From: Pseudomonadota bacterium
GTDB lineage: Bacteria; Myxococcota_A; UBA9160; SZUA-336
NCBI GenBank assembly: GCA_003247575.1
Contig: QJZC01000020.1
Span: forward strand, 1 to 64,000
DNA length: 64,000 bases
Reading direction: 5' to 3'
The notes under the pieces were generated by a model. The model ran no database searches. It was not told the DNA's origin and worked only from the letters and a program-made list of their open reading frames with translations. A program made the translations under genes and the position numbers. Every line of letters starts with the position of its first letter. Position 1 is the stretch's first letter. Below are positions 51,065-60,562 of the stretch, piece after piece.

Positions 51065-51512
51065 GTGTGCGCAATTCCAGCGAATCTGATCCCGGAGCGA
51101 CTGCTGCGGAGCCTCGCGTGCAGGGAATACGGTACAGCTTGGCAGGCAGGCAAGCTGGAAGAGGCAGCTGAGGTAGACGAGGCGAACGATCGATCTCGAT
51201 CGGATGGATCGCGGCCAACGATACGACGTAGCGGAAGACGAGCCCTTCATGACGAGCCTCTCGTGTGCTGAGTGAGCGAGCATCTGCCCGGTCGGTTACG
51301 CGAACCGCGTGACTGGCCGAACTCCTACGAGTAGAGCCGAGTCGGTGTGGAGGAGAGCGCCGTTTTCGGCCTCCGGCAGTGTTCTTGTGCTCCACTCGAC
51401 ACCCCAGTGCGTCGTCATTCTCTGAGGGGGTCTTGCAACATACTGTCATTGAAGGGAAATTTCGACTAGATTGAAGAAAGTACGCGATCACCTCGTGAAG
51501 TGACTCGTCGGG

Positions 51513-52835
51513 TTGGCAACGCTGGATCTCACTCGAAAGGAGAACGGTGTGGCTGGTTACGATCCGAACTTTCTTCCCGAGCCGGTGCCGCTCCCAGAGC
51601 TACGGCCGAGCGTCGCCGGAGACGTGCTCCGACGCCCCGAGCTCCGAGAGGGCATCCTCGCCGACTACGCGAATTACACGATCGCGATGCATGCGACCTT
51701 TCGCACTCTGCTCTACGCAGCCCTCAACGTCGATCAGGACCAGTTCCAACAGACGGCCCGCTCGGACAACTGGCGAATCGATTCTCGCATCGGAGCCGAG
51801 AACCAGCTCGACAACTCCTACTACCGCAACAATCCCTGGGACCGGGGACACCTGGCTCGGCGCGCTACGGCCGGCTGGGGTGCGACGCGTCGTCAGGCGC
51901 AGCGGGCTGCGGATGAGACCTTCTACTTCAGCAATGCTGCGCTGCAGCACGCCAACTTGAACCAGGACGAGTGGCTGGCGCTCGAGGAGTGGGTCTTCAA
52001 CCTGGATCTCGACAAGGGCAATCGATTCAGCGTGTTCTCTGGACCCATCTTCGGTGAGTTCATGCGTACCGTGCGTCCCCCTGGACGTCCGCCCGCCTTC
52101 GTACCCTCAGCGTTCTTCAAGATCATCTTCTACATGAACCAGCGGGATCTGCTCGAGGTACGCGCCTTCCTCGTGCCGCAGGACAACGTTTCGCTCAAGG
52201 ACAAGAACGGGCGTCGCATCTTCGACCATCAGACCTATCAGGTCTCGATCACCGAGATCGAAGAGCTCACCGGTTTGGAGTTTCCGGACGTGCTGCCGGA
52301 TCGAAACCCGATGTTCTTTAACGAGTCGCAGCAAGCCCGAGCGGAGCTCAACGTGCATGAGTTCCCGGAACGTAGAGAAGTCAATGGCCCCAGGGATATC
52401 GTGCGCGACAACGAGCGTCCCCGGGCAATTCGATTCGCAGACGATGAAGTCGACGTATTCATCGCCGCAGCGCTCGTCAATCCGGTGGGGAACGAACGGC
52501 AGAACGAATGGGTTTCGATCGCGAACCTGACGAACGAGGAAGTACGCCTCGACGGCTGGAGTCTGGTCGACGATCGCCAGCGGACCCTCGAGCTCAAGGG
52601 TGCCATCGGGCCGGGAGAGGCCGTGCGGATCCAGCCTCTGTCCCCGGTGTCGCTGGCCAACAGCCGCGGCGGCTTCGTGCAGCTGCTCGATGACCAGAGC
52701 CGGCAGATCGATCGCGTCCCATACACGCCGGAGCAGGCACGGCGGGAGGGCAAGCCCATCGTCTTCGCCTATCGAGAGCTCGCCGGCGAGCCCGCCCCGA
52801 TCCCGAGCCCAGGCCAGAGCGCTGGCGCTCCATAG
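51513..52835 (+). CDS. DNA/RNA non-specific endonuclease (NucA/EndoG type) with C-terminal lamin-tail-like domain
   Basis: WDRGHLARRATAGWG (DRGH), TFYFSNAALQHANLNQDEWLALEEWV, FSGPIFGE, FFKIIFYM; C-terminus NEWVSIANLTNEEVRLDGWSLVDDRQRTLELKGAIGPGEAVRIQ. Confidence 0.87.
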   Translation: MATLDLTRKENGVAGYDPNFLPEPVPLPELRPSVAGDVLRRPELREGILADYANYTIAMHATFRTLLYAALNVDQDQFQQTARSDNWRIDSRIGAENQLDNSYYRNNPWDRGHLARRATAGWGATRRQAQRAADETFYFSNAALQHANLNQDEWLALEEWVFNLDLDKGNRFSVFSGPIFGEFMRTVRPPGRPPAFVPSAFFKIIFYMNQRDLLEVRAFLVPQDNVSLKDKNGRRIFDHQTYQVSITEIEELTGLEFPDVLPDRNPMFFNESQQARAELNVHEFPERREVNGPRDIVRDNERPRAIRFADDEVDVFIAAALVNPVGNERQNEWVSIANLTNEEVRLDGWSLVDDRQRTLELKGAIGPGEAVRIQPLSPVSLANSRGGFVQLLDDQSRQIDRVPYTPEQARREGKPIVFAYRELAGEPAPIPSPGQSAGAP

Positions 52836-52836
52836 G

Positions 52837-55800
52837 TCAGAATGCGTATCCCAGGTTGAGGTTCAGGGAGCGCCGCGATTCGCCGCGTCGTAGCAGCACG
52901 TCCATCTGGAGATCCAAGCTGAGCGGTCCATCGCTGCGCAGCGTGAGAGTCATGCTGCCTCGTACGGCACTGGGTGCGCGCCGTGGATCGGCGATTCGGA
53001 GAGGGCGATCCGGTCCTTCTAGAAAGCTGGTTCGCAGCTCGCGATCGCCGATGGCGAAGGAGCGACGCCACGCCAGGCCGAACTCCGGCGCGATGCGGCC
53101 GAAGGGCAAGCTCAGTTCGCGCTGAACCTTCAAGCCGAGCTCGCTGAAGAGCGATTCACTGCGCCGTGCGTCGATGTGCAGGCCGAGCCCTCCCGCGCCC
53201 CGTTCGGTGAGGTCGTCCTCGACGAGCCGTGTGTACGCGAGCGTCACGAATGGCGAGGCTCGCAGCCCGAACCATCGCTGACGCGTGCCGAGATGTAGCC
53301 GCGCCGAGTAGCTGCGCGCGTCGTGCGAGCTGTCGGCGATGCGCGCGACCCCACCCACTCTCGCCTGACGCAGGGTCGAGACATCGTGGTGGCCGATGCT
53401 CAGCATCAAGTCGGCGAAGTGGACTCCGCGAGTCGCGCTCGCGAAGAGCGAGGCGAAGATGCTGCGCACATCCCCGGAGCTTCCCGAAAGCTCCGCCGAG
53501 GCCTTGGATGTTCCGCCAGCGAGTCCGATCAGCGAGTTGTCTCCGAGCGCAGCCTGGAGACCGAGAGCCATCCCCGAAAGCCGATGATCGACTGCGTCGA
53601 AGCCTCGCTGCCCTGCTTGGTGCCCGCGCTCTCCGAACGACGCGAGCCAGAGTCCGAGGGGCTGGAAGTCTCGAGCGCCAACTGCCGAACGGGCCCCGAA
53701 ATCCAGGTCGTCCGCCTGGGACGAAGCCCGCGGTGTAGCGATGGACGGAGTATCGATCGCGCCCCCCGCGATCGGAGTGATGCTCGGAGCAGTGCGCTCG
53801 GCGCGCCGGTCCGCACGCCGACGCAGCGACGCGCGCGCAACTTCGATTCGGTCTTCTACGGTTTGTGTGTACCGCTCTGCCGAACTGATCTGAACCCGCG
53901 TGAGCTGGGCATGTGTACTCCCGTCGAAGGCCCGGAATGCCTGCCTCAGTCTGGCCGCCTCGGTCCTCTGGAACTCCCCGAGCACGACGTTCAGATCACC
54001 TTTGGATTCCGCCGCGATCGAGTCGAGGTAGTCCGCGACGGTTGCCTCGAGTCCATTGGCAGCCACCGATGCGAACGGCGCGGCTCGGGCCTCCAGCTGG
54101 ATGCCCGTGTTCGACCGGGCGAGATCAAGCGCGAGCAGCGGCGTGGCCGCGGGCGTCTCGGCGAATTCGCCGCGCACCTCTTCGGCGGTGATCACCGAAA
54201 GACGCGTGCCGTCCGAGACGAAGCCGCTCGATGCGAACGAGAGCGTCCCACCGAGCGTCGCGCGCCCGTCGACCGTGAGGGATCCGCTGCCCGACAGAAC
54301 CAGCTCTGCCTCCGCTGACTGGCTGAAGGCTCCCTCGAGCTCGGTCTCTCCGGAGATCGACAACGTTCCCTCGTTGTGCAGCTCGCCGCCACCGAGGGCG
54401 ATCACGGAGTTTGCAACGATGGTACCCCGACGACGATTCTCGAGGCGGTTGTTGCCTCCACCGAGATCGATGTCGCCGACGATCATGCCCTGGTTGATGA
54501 CGTGTTCGTCTCCGTCTCCACCCACGACAGCGCGCCCGGACAGTGCCGAGATTGCGCCTGCATTCACCAGCGAGTTGTTCGCGCCATCGACGAAGCGCAC
54601 GCCGACACCGTCCGAAGCACCCCCGCGAATCACGCCTCCGCGCAGAATTTCGATCGAGATGTTGCCGTTCCGCTCGCCGAATCCGATGCTCAGGCCCTGG
54701 ATCGCATCCGAGTGATTCCCGTTGGCGATGACCTGTCCTGAGTATCGGATCGACACGGGTCCGGCGATCCCAGTGCGGCCGGACTCGCCCGGACTCACAC
54801 CCAGGCCGCCATCTCCCCCGAGCCCACTCAGGCTCTGCGCGAAGATTCCAAACGAGAACTCGCCGTTTGTTACGATCGTGCCGCGCCCCGAGACGCTCGC
54901 CTCGCGGCCGTCGGTTCCATCGCCTCCGGTGCTGCCCGCGAGTGTTTCGCTCGAGCCGCCATGGCCGCCGAAACCTCCCTGGCTGAGAGCGAAGATCCCG
55001 TCTGCAAAGGCGCCATTCGTCGTGATGGTCCCGTTGTTGACGACGTCAACGGACGCAGCGGCGCCGGCTTTCCCACCAGCTCCCGCCACGAGTTCCGCGT
55101 CGCCGCCGAACCCTCCGAATCCCCCCATGGAGAGAACGCGCACTCCGGAGGCCCCGTCGCCGTTGGTCGAGATCACCGCGGGGCGACTCGGAGAGCTGGA
55201 ATCGCCTCCGACTATGACGGAGACCGCTCCCGAATCTGCACCGTCGCCGCCACGACCTCCGCGCTCGGTCGCGATTCCACCGAATCCACCCGCGCCTCCG
55301 AAGCTCTGGGCCAGGATGCCTTGGGCGTTGATGCCGGTCGTGCGAATCTCTCCGGCACTACGCACCTGTAGGTTCCCCGCGCTGCCGCCGCGCCCTCCGG
55401 AGCCAGCCTGGAGGATGGAAGAGCCGCCGTCTCCCGCGTTGCCTCCGAAGGTGGTGGCCTGGATTCCAACCGCTGCAACGCCATTCGTCGCGAGGATCCC
55501 GCTCAGCTGAGCGGTCGCCCCACCTGCACGGCCGCCGTCTCCGCCGCGGCCTCCGCGAGTCGGCTCGTCACCGCCAAGTACGTTGGAACCCCCGAAGCCC
55601 CCGGAACCTCCGGATGCGTCCAGCAACACCGCGGATGCGAGCACGCCGACGGTATCGACACGCCCGAGGACGGAAGTACGCACCAGGGCTCCATTGCCAC
55701 CGTTGCCTCCATCACCCGCGAGCGCGGCACCGCCTGCGCCCCCTCGACTCGCGGCGCGGATCCCGGAGCTTTGAATTCCTACGGTGGCGATGGGTCCGCT

Positions 55801-56208
55801 ACTCGATACCCGCACCCGGCCCGCGTGGCCGCCGTCGCCCGCTTTGGATCCCGTAGCCTCCGGCCCCCCCATCCCGCCGATGCTCCGAGCCAGGATTCCG
55901 TCGACCAAGTCGTCCAAGGTTGCGATCGGCTCTCGGCTCTGCACGTCGACGCGTCTTCCGTTGCCGCCGTTCGCGCCGACATCGGCGTCTCGTCCCAGAC
56001 TCTCGATGATGATTCCAGCCCGATCCATATCGCTCGGCGGGCCACTCTCTTCACACATTCCTTGCGCGGGATTGCAAGTTTCCTGTGCCTGAACGGGCAT
56101 GACTGGCAGACCGAGACAACTGAGTCCCATCAAAGCCGTGAGTGAGTGATATGGCTTGGGTCGCTTGCGGAAAGGCATTTTGAGATAGGAAGCTCGAAAA
56201 CAATCCAT
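52837..56208 (-). CDS. Autotransporter with glycine-rich passenger and C-terminal beta-barrel
   Basis: Signal region ending MPVQAQ, repeated GGxGGxGG passenger segments, autotransporter-type C-terminus ending in a hydrophobic/aromatic strand SLNLNLGYAF. Confidence 0.88.
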   Translation of the reverse strand: MDCFRASYLKMPFRKRPKPYHSLTALMGLSCLGLPVMPVQAQETCNPAQGMCEESGPPSDMDRAGIIIESLGRDADVGANGGNGRRVDVQSREPIATLDDLVDGILARSIGGMGGPEATGSKAGDGGHAGRVRVSSSGPIATVGIQSSGIRAASRGGAGGAALAGDGGNGGNGALVRTSVLGRVDTVGVLASAVLLDASGGSGGFGGSNVLGGDEPTRGGRGGDGGRAGGATAQLSGILATNGVAAVGIQATTFGGNAGDGGSSILQAGSGGRGGSAGNLQVRSAGEIRTTGINAQGILAQSFGGAGGFGGIATERGGRGGDGADSGAVSVIVGGDSSSPSRPAVISTNGDGASGVRVLSMGGFGGFGGDAELVAGAGGKAGAAASVDVVNNGTITTNGAFADGIFALSQGGFGGHGGSSETLAGSTGGDGTDGREASVSGRGTIVTNGEFSFGIFAQSLSGLGGDGGLGVSPGESGRTGIAGPVSIRYSGQVIANGNHSDAIQGLSIGFGERNGNISIEILRGGVIRGGASDGVGVRFVDGANNSLVNAGAISALSGRAVVGGDGDEHVINQGMIVGDIDLGGGNNRLENRRRGTIVANSVIALGGGELHNEGTLSISGETELEGAFSQSAEAELVLSGSGSLTVDGRATLGGTLSFASSGFVSDGTRLSVITAEEVRGEFAETPAATPLLALDLARSNTGIQLEARAAPFASVAANGLEATVADYLDSIAAESKGDLNVVLGEFQRTEAARLRQAFRAFDGSTHAQLTRVQISSAERYTQTVEDRIEVARASLRRRADRRAERTAPSITPIAGGAIDTPSIATPRASSQADDLDFGARSAVGARDFQPLGLWLASFGERGHQAGQRGFDAVDHRLSGMALGLQAALGDNSLIGLAGGTSKASAELSGSSGDVRSIFASLFASATRGVHFADLMLSIGHHDVSTLRQARVGGVARIADSSHDARSYSARLHLGTRQRWFGLRASPFVTLAYTRLVEDDLTERGAGGLGLHIDARRSESLFSELGLKVQRELSLPFGRIAPEFGLAWRRSFAIGDRELRTSFLEGPDRPLRIADPRRAPSAVRGSMTLTLRSDGPLSLDLQMDVLLRRGESRRSLNLNLGYAF

Positions 56209-56566
56209 TGTGCACCTCTGGCTTTGCGCTCTGCGCGTCACCATTCGTGAGTCGCGGAGCGATCCGTTGCCTTAGGTGAGCCATCCGTGACGAGAATCGG
56301 ATCACGCAAGTCGCAAGCAAGCGGAATGCAAGGGGAGCATCGCGGGTGCCGGGCCAGCGCCGACACCGTCGTCGCCATGCTGAAGGCGCGTGTGAGGCCC
56401 GGAGGGAATGGCGGATCGGTTCGGGCCGCCAGCGAAGGGTAGGGCAGATCCATGGCGCAGCTCTGTGTGCGAATTGAACCCCCGAGCCGCTCGGCTACGT
56501 ATGCTGTGTTAGGGTCGTCTGGGTCGCGAGATCGGGCCGGGGACTATCGACGCGAAGGGCACGGCT

Positions 56567-59500
56567 GTGATCTACAATTTTGGGAGCTTCAGGCTCGACA
56601 CCGACCGACAGGAGCTACTGCGAGCAGGAGTGGCCGTCGTCGTCGAGCCGAAGGCTTTCTCCGTGCTGTGCCTCCTGATTCAGAACAGCGACCGGATCGT
56701 CACCAAGCGCGAGCTGCGTGAGGAGATCTGGCGCGATGAGGTGCTGAGCGAGGGAGTCCTCACGCGTAGCATCTGGGCTGCGCGGAAGGCGGTCGACGAC
56801 GACGGGAACCGCCAGCAGATCATTCGCACGGTCCATCGACGTGGCTACCGATTCGTGGCGCCACTGATTTCGGAGGCGCCCGCTCGCGCGGAGAGGGACG
56901 CTTCGCCCGTGCCGGGGACACAGGGTCCGGAGGGTCCGCACGCCTTTGTCGGCCGTCGCACGGAGCTGGCCGTTCTCGACGAGTGGTTCGACAAGGCGGC
57001 GACGGGACAGCCGAGAGTCGTCCTGGTGCGCGGTGAGGCGGGCGTCGGCAAGACCCGGCTGCTGCAGGAGTTCGGCGTGCTCGCGAGCCGTCGCGGGGCG
57101 GTGGTGCTCGAGGGCCGTGTTCCACAGGACACCGGTGTGCCTCCGTACTGGCCGTGGCGCGAGCTCTTGCGGGCGACGTTCGAGTCGCGCGAGCGCACCG
57201 ACCTGTTGAGCAAGGTCGGAGATGCCTTGCCTGCGCTGTCGGAGGTCTTCCCCGAACTTCGCACACGCTTTTCGGGTGCGACACGTTCTGGTGACCGTGA
57301 GACTCCGTCGAGACTCGAGATCTACACCGGAGTGGCCCGGCTGATCGAGCGGCTGTCGGAGAGCCAGCCTCATCTGTTGCTGCTCGAGGACGTCCACTGG
57401 GCGGATCCCTCTTCGCTGATGCTGCTGCGCTTTCTTCAGGGTGGCCTCGGTCGCGCGCGCGCGCTCGTGGTTGCAGCGTTTCGGACCTTCGACCTGCATG
57501 GCGAGGATCCACGGGCCGCGCTGCATCGCTCGATCGAGGCGCACCCCGAGTGCGAGGTGCTCGAGCTCGGGGGGCTCGCGCTCGAGGACGCGGGACGTCT
57601 GGCGGAGATCGTCGCCAGGCGCAGTCTCAGTGTGGCTTGGGCGCGGGAGCTCTTCCGGCGTAGTGACGGGATCGCGCTCGCCTTGATCGAGCTGGTGCGA
57701 TTCCATGACAGCCGTGGAGAGCTCGGGCGGGAGCCGGGCGCGACGCGGGCCGACGTGTCCGAGGTGCTCGCGATGCTCGATCGTCGACTCGATCGGCTTA
57801 CCGTGCCTTGCCTCGACGTGCTGGCGCGCGCCGCTGCTTTTGGAAGGAGCTTTCGGGTCGATCTGCTCGAGCACATCTCACCAGAGTCAGAGGAGTCCCT
57901 GCTGCGCTCCCTGGCCGAGGCCGAGAGTGCGCATATCATCGGGGCCCTTCCAGAGTTGGGAGGGTATCAGTTTCGCCACGCACTGGTTCGCGATGCGGTG
58001 TATGCCAGGGCGACGACTGCCGAGCGACTCGGCCTCCACCGGCAGATCGGTCACCTGCTGGAGCGGATGTACGCCGGATCGGAACGGGCACCCTACGCCG
58101 AGCTCGTCCACCATCTCGGTCAGTCGCCGTTTCATGACGACCAGGAGAAAGTGGTTCGGTTCGCTCGGCTCGCGGCGGCGGCAGCCGCGCGAATCCACTC
58201 CTACGCCGAGGCGGTCGCCCACTACCGCCACGCACTGCATGCCCAGACGCGTGTCGTGCCGCAGGACCTGCGCGGCCGAGCGGAGCTGCTCGGGCAGCTG
58301 TCGGTCGTCGCGATCGGGGCCGGAGACCATGCGGCGGCGACCGACGCGCTCGAACAGGCCCTCGGCCTCGCGCGGGAGCTCGGCGACCGGGAGCTCTTTG
58401 CCGAAACCGTGTTCAGCCTCTCGCGCATCCAAGGAATTCGCTGGACTTCCGATGACGAGACGGTGGCGCGCCTCGACGAGGCGCTCGCGGTTGCGCGGGG
58501 TCGGCTGCGCGCAGAGCTGCTCGTGCAGCGAACCGATGCAGCCATTTCGCGCGGAGAGCCCAATCAGGGTGCGCTCGGTGCCGAGGCCCTCGAACTCGCG
58601 CGGCGCCTGGCGGACACGGGCCTGATCATGCGCGCTCTGGTCATGCGACATCAGGTCCTCTGGAGCCCTTATACGCTCGACGACCGAGTCGCGATCTCCC
58701 ATGAGATGCTCGAGCTGGGCCAACACGCGTCCTCTATGACCGATTCGCCCACGCTCGTGGATCGCGCCTGGGGACTGATCCGCTATGGGGTCGACCTGCT
58801 CGAGATGGGCGACCTGCCCAAGCTCGGCTCGGTGCTCGAGCAGGTCGCGTCCTGCGTTCAAGGGTCCGAGGACGACCTCCCGCCGGAGGTCCGCGCCGAG
58901 CAGATTCTGGAGCGCAACCAGCTCGACATCATTGCCCAGGGGGTTCGGCTCACCGAGAACACCCTCAGGATCCTGCGTGGGGAGTTCGCGCAGGCCGAGG
59001 CTCAGGCGTCCGCGCTGGGCGCGGACGCGATCGAGCTCGGGAACGGAGACGCGTTGATCGGCGCTCAGGTTCAGATGTTCGTGCTACGCCAGCTGCAGGG
59101 GAGAGCGGACGAAGTGGTGCCTCTCATGCAGCAGCTGCTCGACCAGAATCCCGGGTATTCCCAAGCCGCGCGTGCTGCTGTCGTACTGGCTCTCGCGGAT
59201 CTGGGCCGAGAGGAGGAAGCCCGACGAGAGCTCGAGATCCTGCTCCGTACTGGATTTCCCGAGGACATGTTCCTCTTGTCCTCTCTCTCGCTCGTTGCCG
59301 AAGCGACCTTCCTGCTCGAGATTGCCGAACGGTCCCGTGAGCACTATGCACTGCTCCAGCCGTTCTTCGATCGCAATGCCATGTCGGCGACGGCGTACTG
59401 CATGGGGTCGGTGTCGCGGGCGCTCGGGATGCTCGCGACCGTGGTCGATGAGTTCGACCTTGCTGAAGGTCACTTCGAGTTCGCGTTGCAGCGAAACGAG

Positions 59501-59680
59501 CAGCTCGGTGCCCGGCCGTTCATTGCCTCCACTCGACAGGCCTACGCGCAGATGCTCGCACGGCGAAAGGGTCCAGGGGATCTCGCGCGGTGTCGTACGT
59601 TGGCAGCTTCGGCAGCCGATGAAGCCCGCAGCCTGGGCATGCCGCACCTCGAGCAGCGCGCGAGTCGCCTGGTCACCTGA
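56567..59680 (+). CDS. Winged-helix (OmpR/CadC-type) + AAA_16 ATPase + TPR-like transcriptional regulator
   Basis: FGSFRLDTDRQELLRAG...KAFSVLCLLIQNSDRIVTKRELREEIWRDEVLSEGVLTRSIWAARKAVDDDG...IRTVHRRGYRFVAP; FVGRRTELAVLDEW; GEAGVGKTRLLQEF; LLEDVHWADPSS; GTG start. Confidence 0.9.
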   Translation: MIYNFGSFRLDTDRQELLRAGVAVVVEPKAFSVLCLLIQNSDRIVTKRELREEIWRDEVLSEGVLTRSIWAARKAVDDDGNRQQIIRTVHRRGYRFVAPLISEAPARAERDASPVPGTQGPEGPHAFVGRRTELAVLDEWFDKAATGQPRVVLVRGEAGVGKTRLLQEFGVLASRRGAVVLEGRVPQDTGVPPYWPWRELLRATFESRERTDLLSKVGDALPALSEVFPELRTRFSGATRSGDRETPSRLEIYTGVARLIERLSESQPHLLLLEDVHWADPSSLMLLRFLQGGLGRARALVVAAFRTFDLHGEDPRAALHRSIEAHPECEVLELGGLALEDAGRLAEIVARRSLSVAWARELFRRSDGIALALIELVRFHDSRGELGREPGATRADVSEVLAMLDRRLDRLTVPCLDVLARAAAFGRSFRVDLLEHISPESEESLLRSLAEAESAHIIGALPELGGYQFRHALVRDAVYARATTAERLGLHRQIGHLLERMYAGSERAPYAELVHHLGQSPFHDDQEKVVRFARLAAAAAARIHSYAEAVAHYRHALHAQTRVVPQDLRGRAELLGQLSVVAIGAGDHAAATDALEQALGLARELGDRELFAETVFSLSRIQGIRWTSDDETVARLDEALAVARGRLRAELLVQRTDAAISRGEPNQGALGAEALELARRLADTGLIMRALVMRHQVLWSPYTLDDRVAISHEMLELGQHASSMTDSPTLVDRAWGLIRYGVDLLEMGDLPKLGSVLEQVASCVQGSEDDLPPEVRAEQILERNQLDIIAQGVRLTENTLRILRGEFAQAEAQASALGADAIELGNGDALIGAQVQMFVLRQLQGRADEVVPLMQQLLDQNPGYSQAARAAVVLALADLGREEEARRELEILLRTGFPEDMFLLSSLSLVAEATFLLEIAERSREHYALLQPFFDRNAMSATAYCMGSVSRALGMLATVVDEFDLAEGHFEFALQRNEQLGARPFIASTRQAYAQMLARRKGPGDLARCRTLAASAADEARSLGMPHLEQRASRLVT

Positions 59681-59748
59681 GCACGGCGGCTCCCGCGCAG
59701 CTCTCGGAGGGATGCGCGGGGCTCGGGCGAGCTCACCCATGCTCGCGG

Positions 59749-60351
59749 CTACGCGATGGAGTTGCCGACGCTCGCGCGCAGGAACTGGACGGCGTGCGAC
59801 TGGCGCGACTTGACAGTTCCAGCGGGAATCCCGATCTGTGCGGCGACCTCCGCAACCGACAGGTCTCTTCCGAAGCGAAGCTCCACGACCTGACGCAGCC
59901 TTTCGGGGGCGTTGCGCAATAGGCGCCAGGCGCGATCGCCTTGGACCGCGCGGAACGGGTCCTCGTCGCTGCGCTTGTCGGTCTCTCCGAGTGGGGTAGA
60001 GCGCCTGCGGCTCTGTGTCCGCAGCCGGTCGATCGCGCGTGAGCGCACGCGCAGCCGGAGCCAGCTGCGGAGCGATCCGCGGCGTGGGTCGTAGTCATCC
60101 CAGCGCTCCCAAGCTTCGATGAATACGTCGTGGACGAGGTCCTCGGCGTCTCCCTGGCTCCCGAGAAGCGAGCTCGCAAAGCGTGTGAGCACCGCCGCGT
60201 GCTCGTCATACGCGCTGGCGAGCTCTGCGCGCTGCCTCGACTGCGAGCTCACCCCACGCCGCGGTGGCCCAGTCCGCTGCAGGCAGGGGGATGGTGTCGC
60301 GGGCTTGTGGGGGGCGCCCGGCTGGGGAGTTTCGATAGAACTGGATCGCAT
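59749..60351 (-). CDS. ECF sigma-70 family RNA polymerase sigma factor
   Basis: YDEHAAVLTRFASSLLGSQGDAEDLVHDVFIEAWERWDDYDPRRGSLRSWLRLRVRSRAIDRLR (region 2), ERLRQVVELRFGRDLSVAEVAAQIGIPAGTVKSRQSHAVQFLR (region 4). Confidence 0.92.
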   Translation of the reverse strand: MRSSSIETPQPGAPHKPATPSPCLQRTGPPRRGVSSQSRQRAELASAYDEHAAVLTRFASSLLGSQGDAEDLVHDVFIEAWERWDDYDPRRGSLRSWLRLRVRSRAIDRLRTQSRRRSTPLGETDKRSDEDPFRAVQGDRAWRLLRNAPERLRQVVELRFGRDLSVAEVAAQIGIPAGTVKSRQSHAVQFLRASVGNSIA

Positions 60352-60420
60352 GCTCTCCTCCGATCGAATGGATCGACGAGCAGAGGATGGGCTGGGAGCA
60401 GCTCTCGAACCTCACGGAGT

Positions 60421-60455
60421 TCTCACGATGTCGTGATATCACGAGGTTCTCACGT
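60421..60455. promoter_or_regulatory. 14-bp perfect palindrome TCGTGATATCACGA flanked by two TTCTCACG direct repeats
   Basis: TTCTCACG at 60421-60428 and 60448-60455; palindrome at 60432-60445; lies between divergent ECF sigma and kinase genes. Confidence 0.6.
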
Positions 60456-60562
60456 CGGTTCGCTGCGCGATCCGGCCGCCGACCCACGCGGGCGGGGATG
60501 AGAACGTTTGTCGGCGTGTGTCCAGTATCAACTGACGGGTGCGGAGATCCGATCATCGATAG

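Noticed and set aside
53323-54318. 331-aa plus ORF antisense to the autotransporter barrel
   Set aside because: No motifs; explained by codon bias of the opposite strand.
52837-56208. Glycine-rich direct repeats as a CRISPR or tandem DNA repeat array
   Set aside because: Repeats are imperfect at DNA level and encode GGxGG passenger repeats of an autotransporter; no CRISPR array or cas genes seen in the window.
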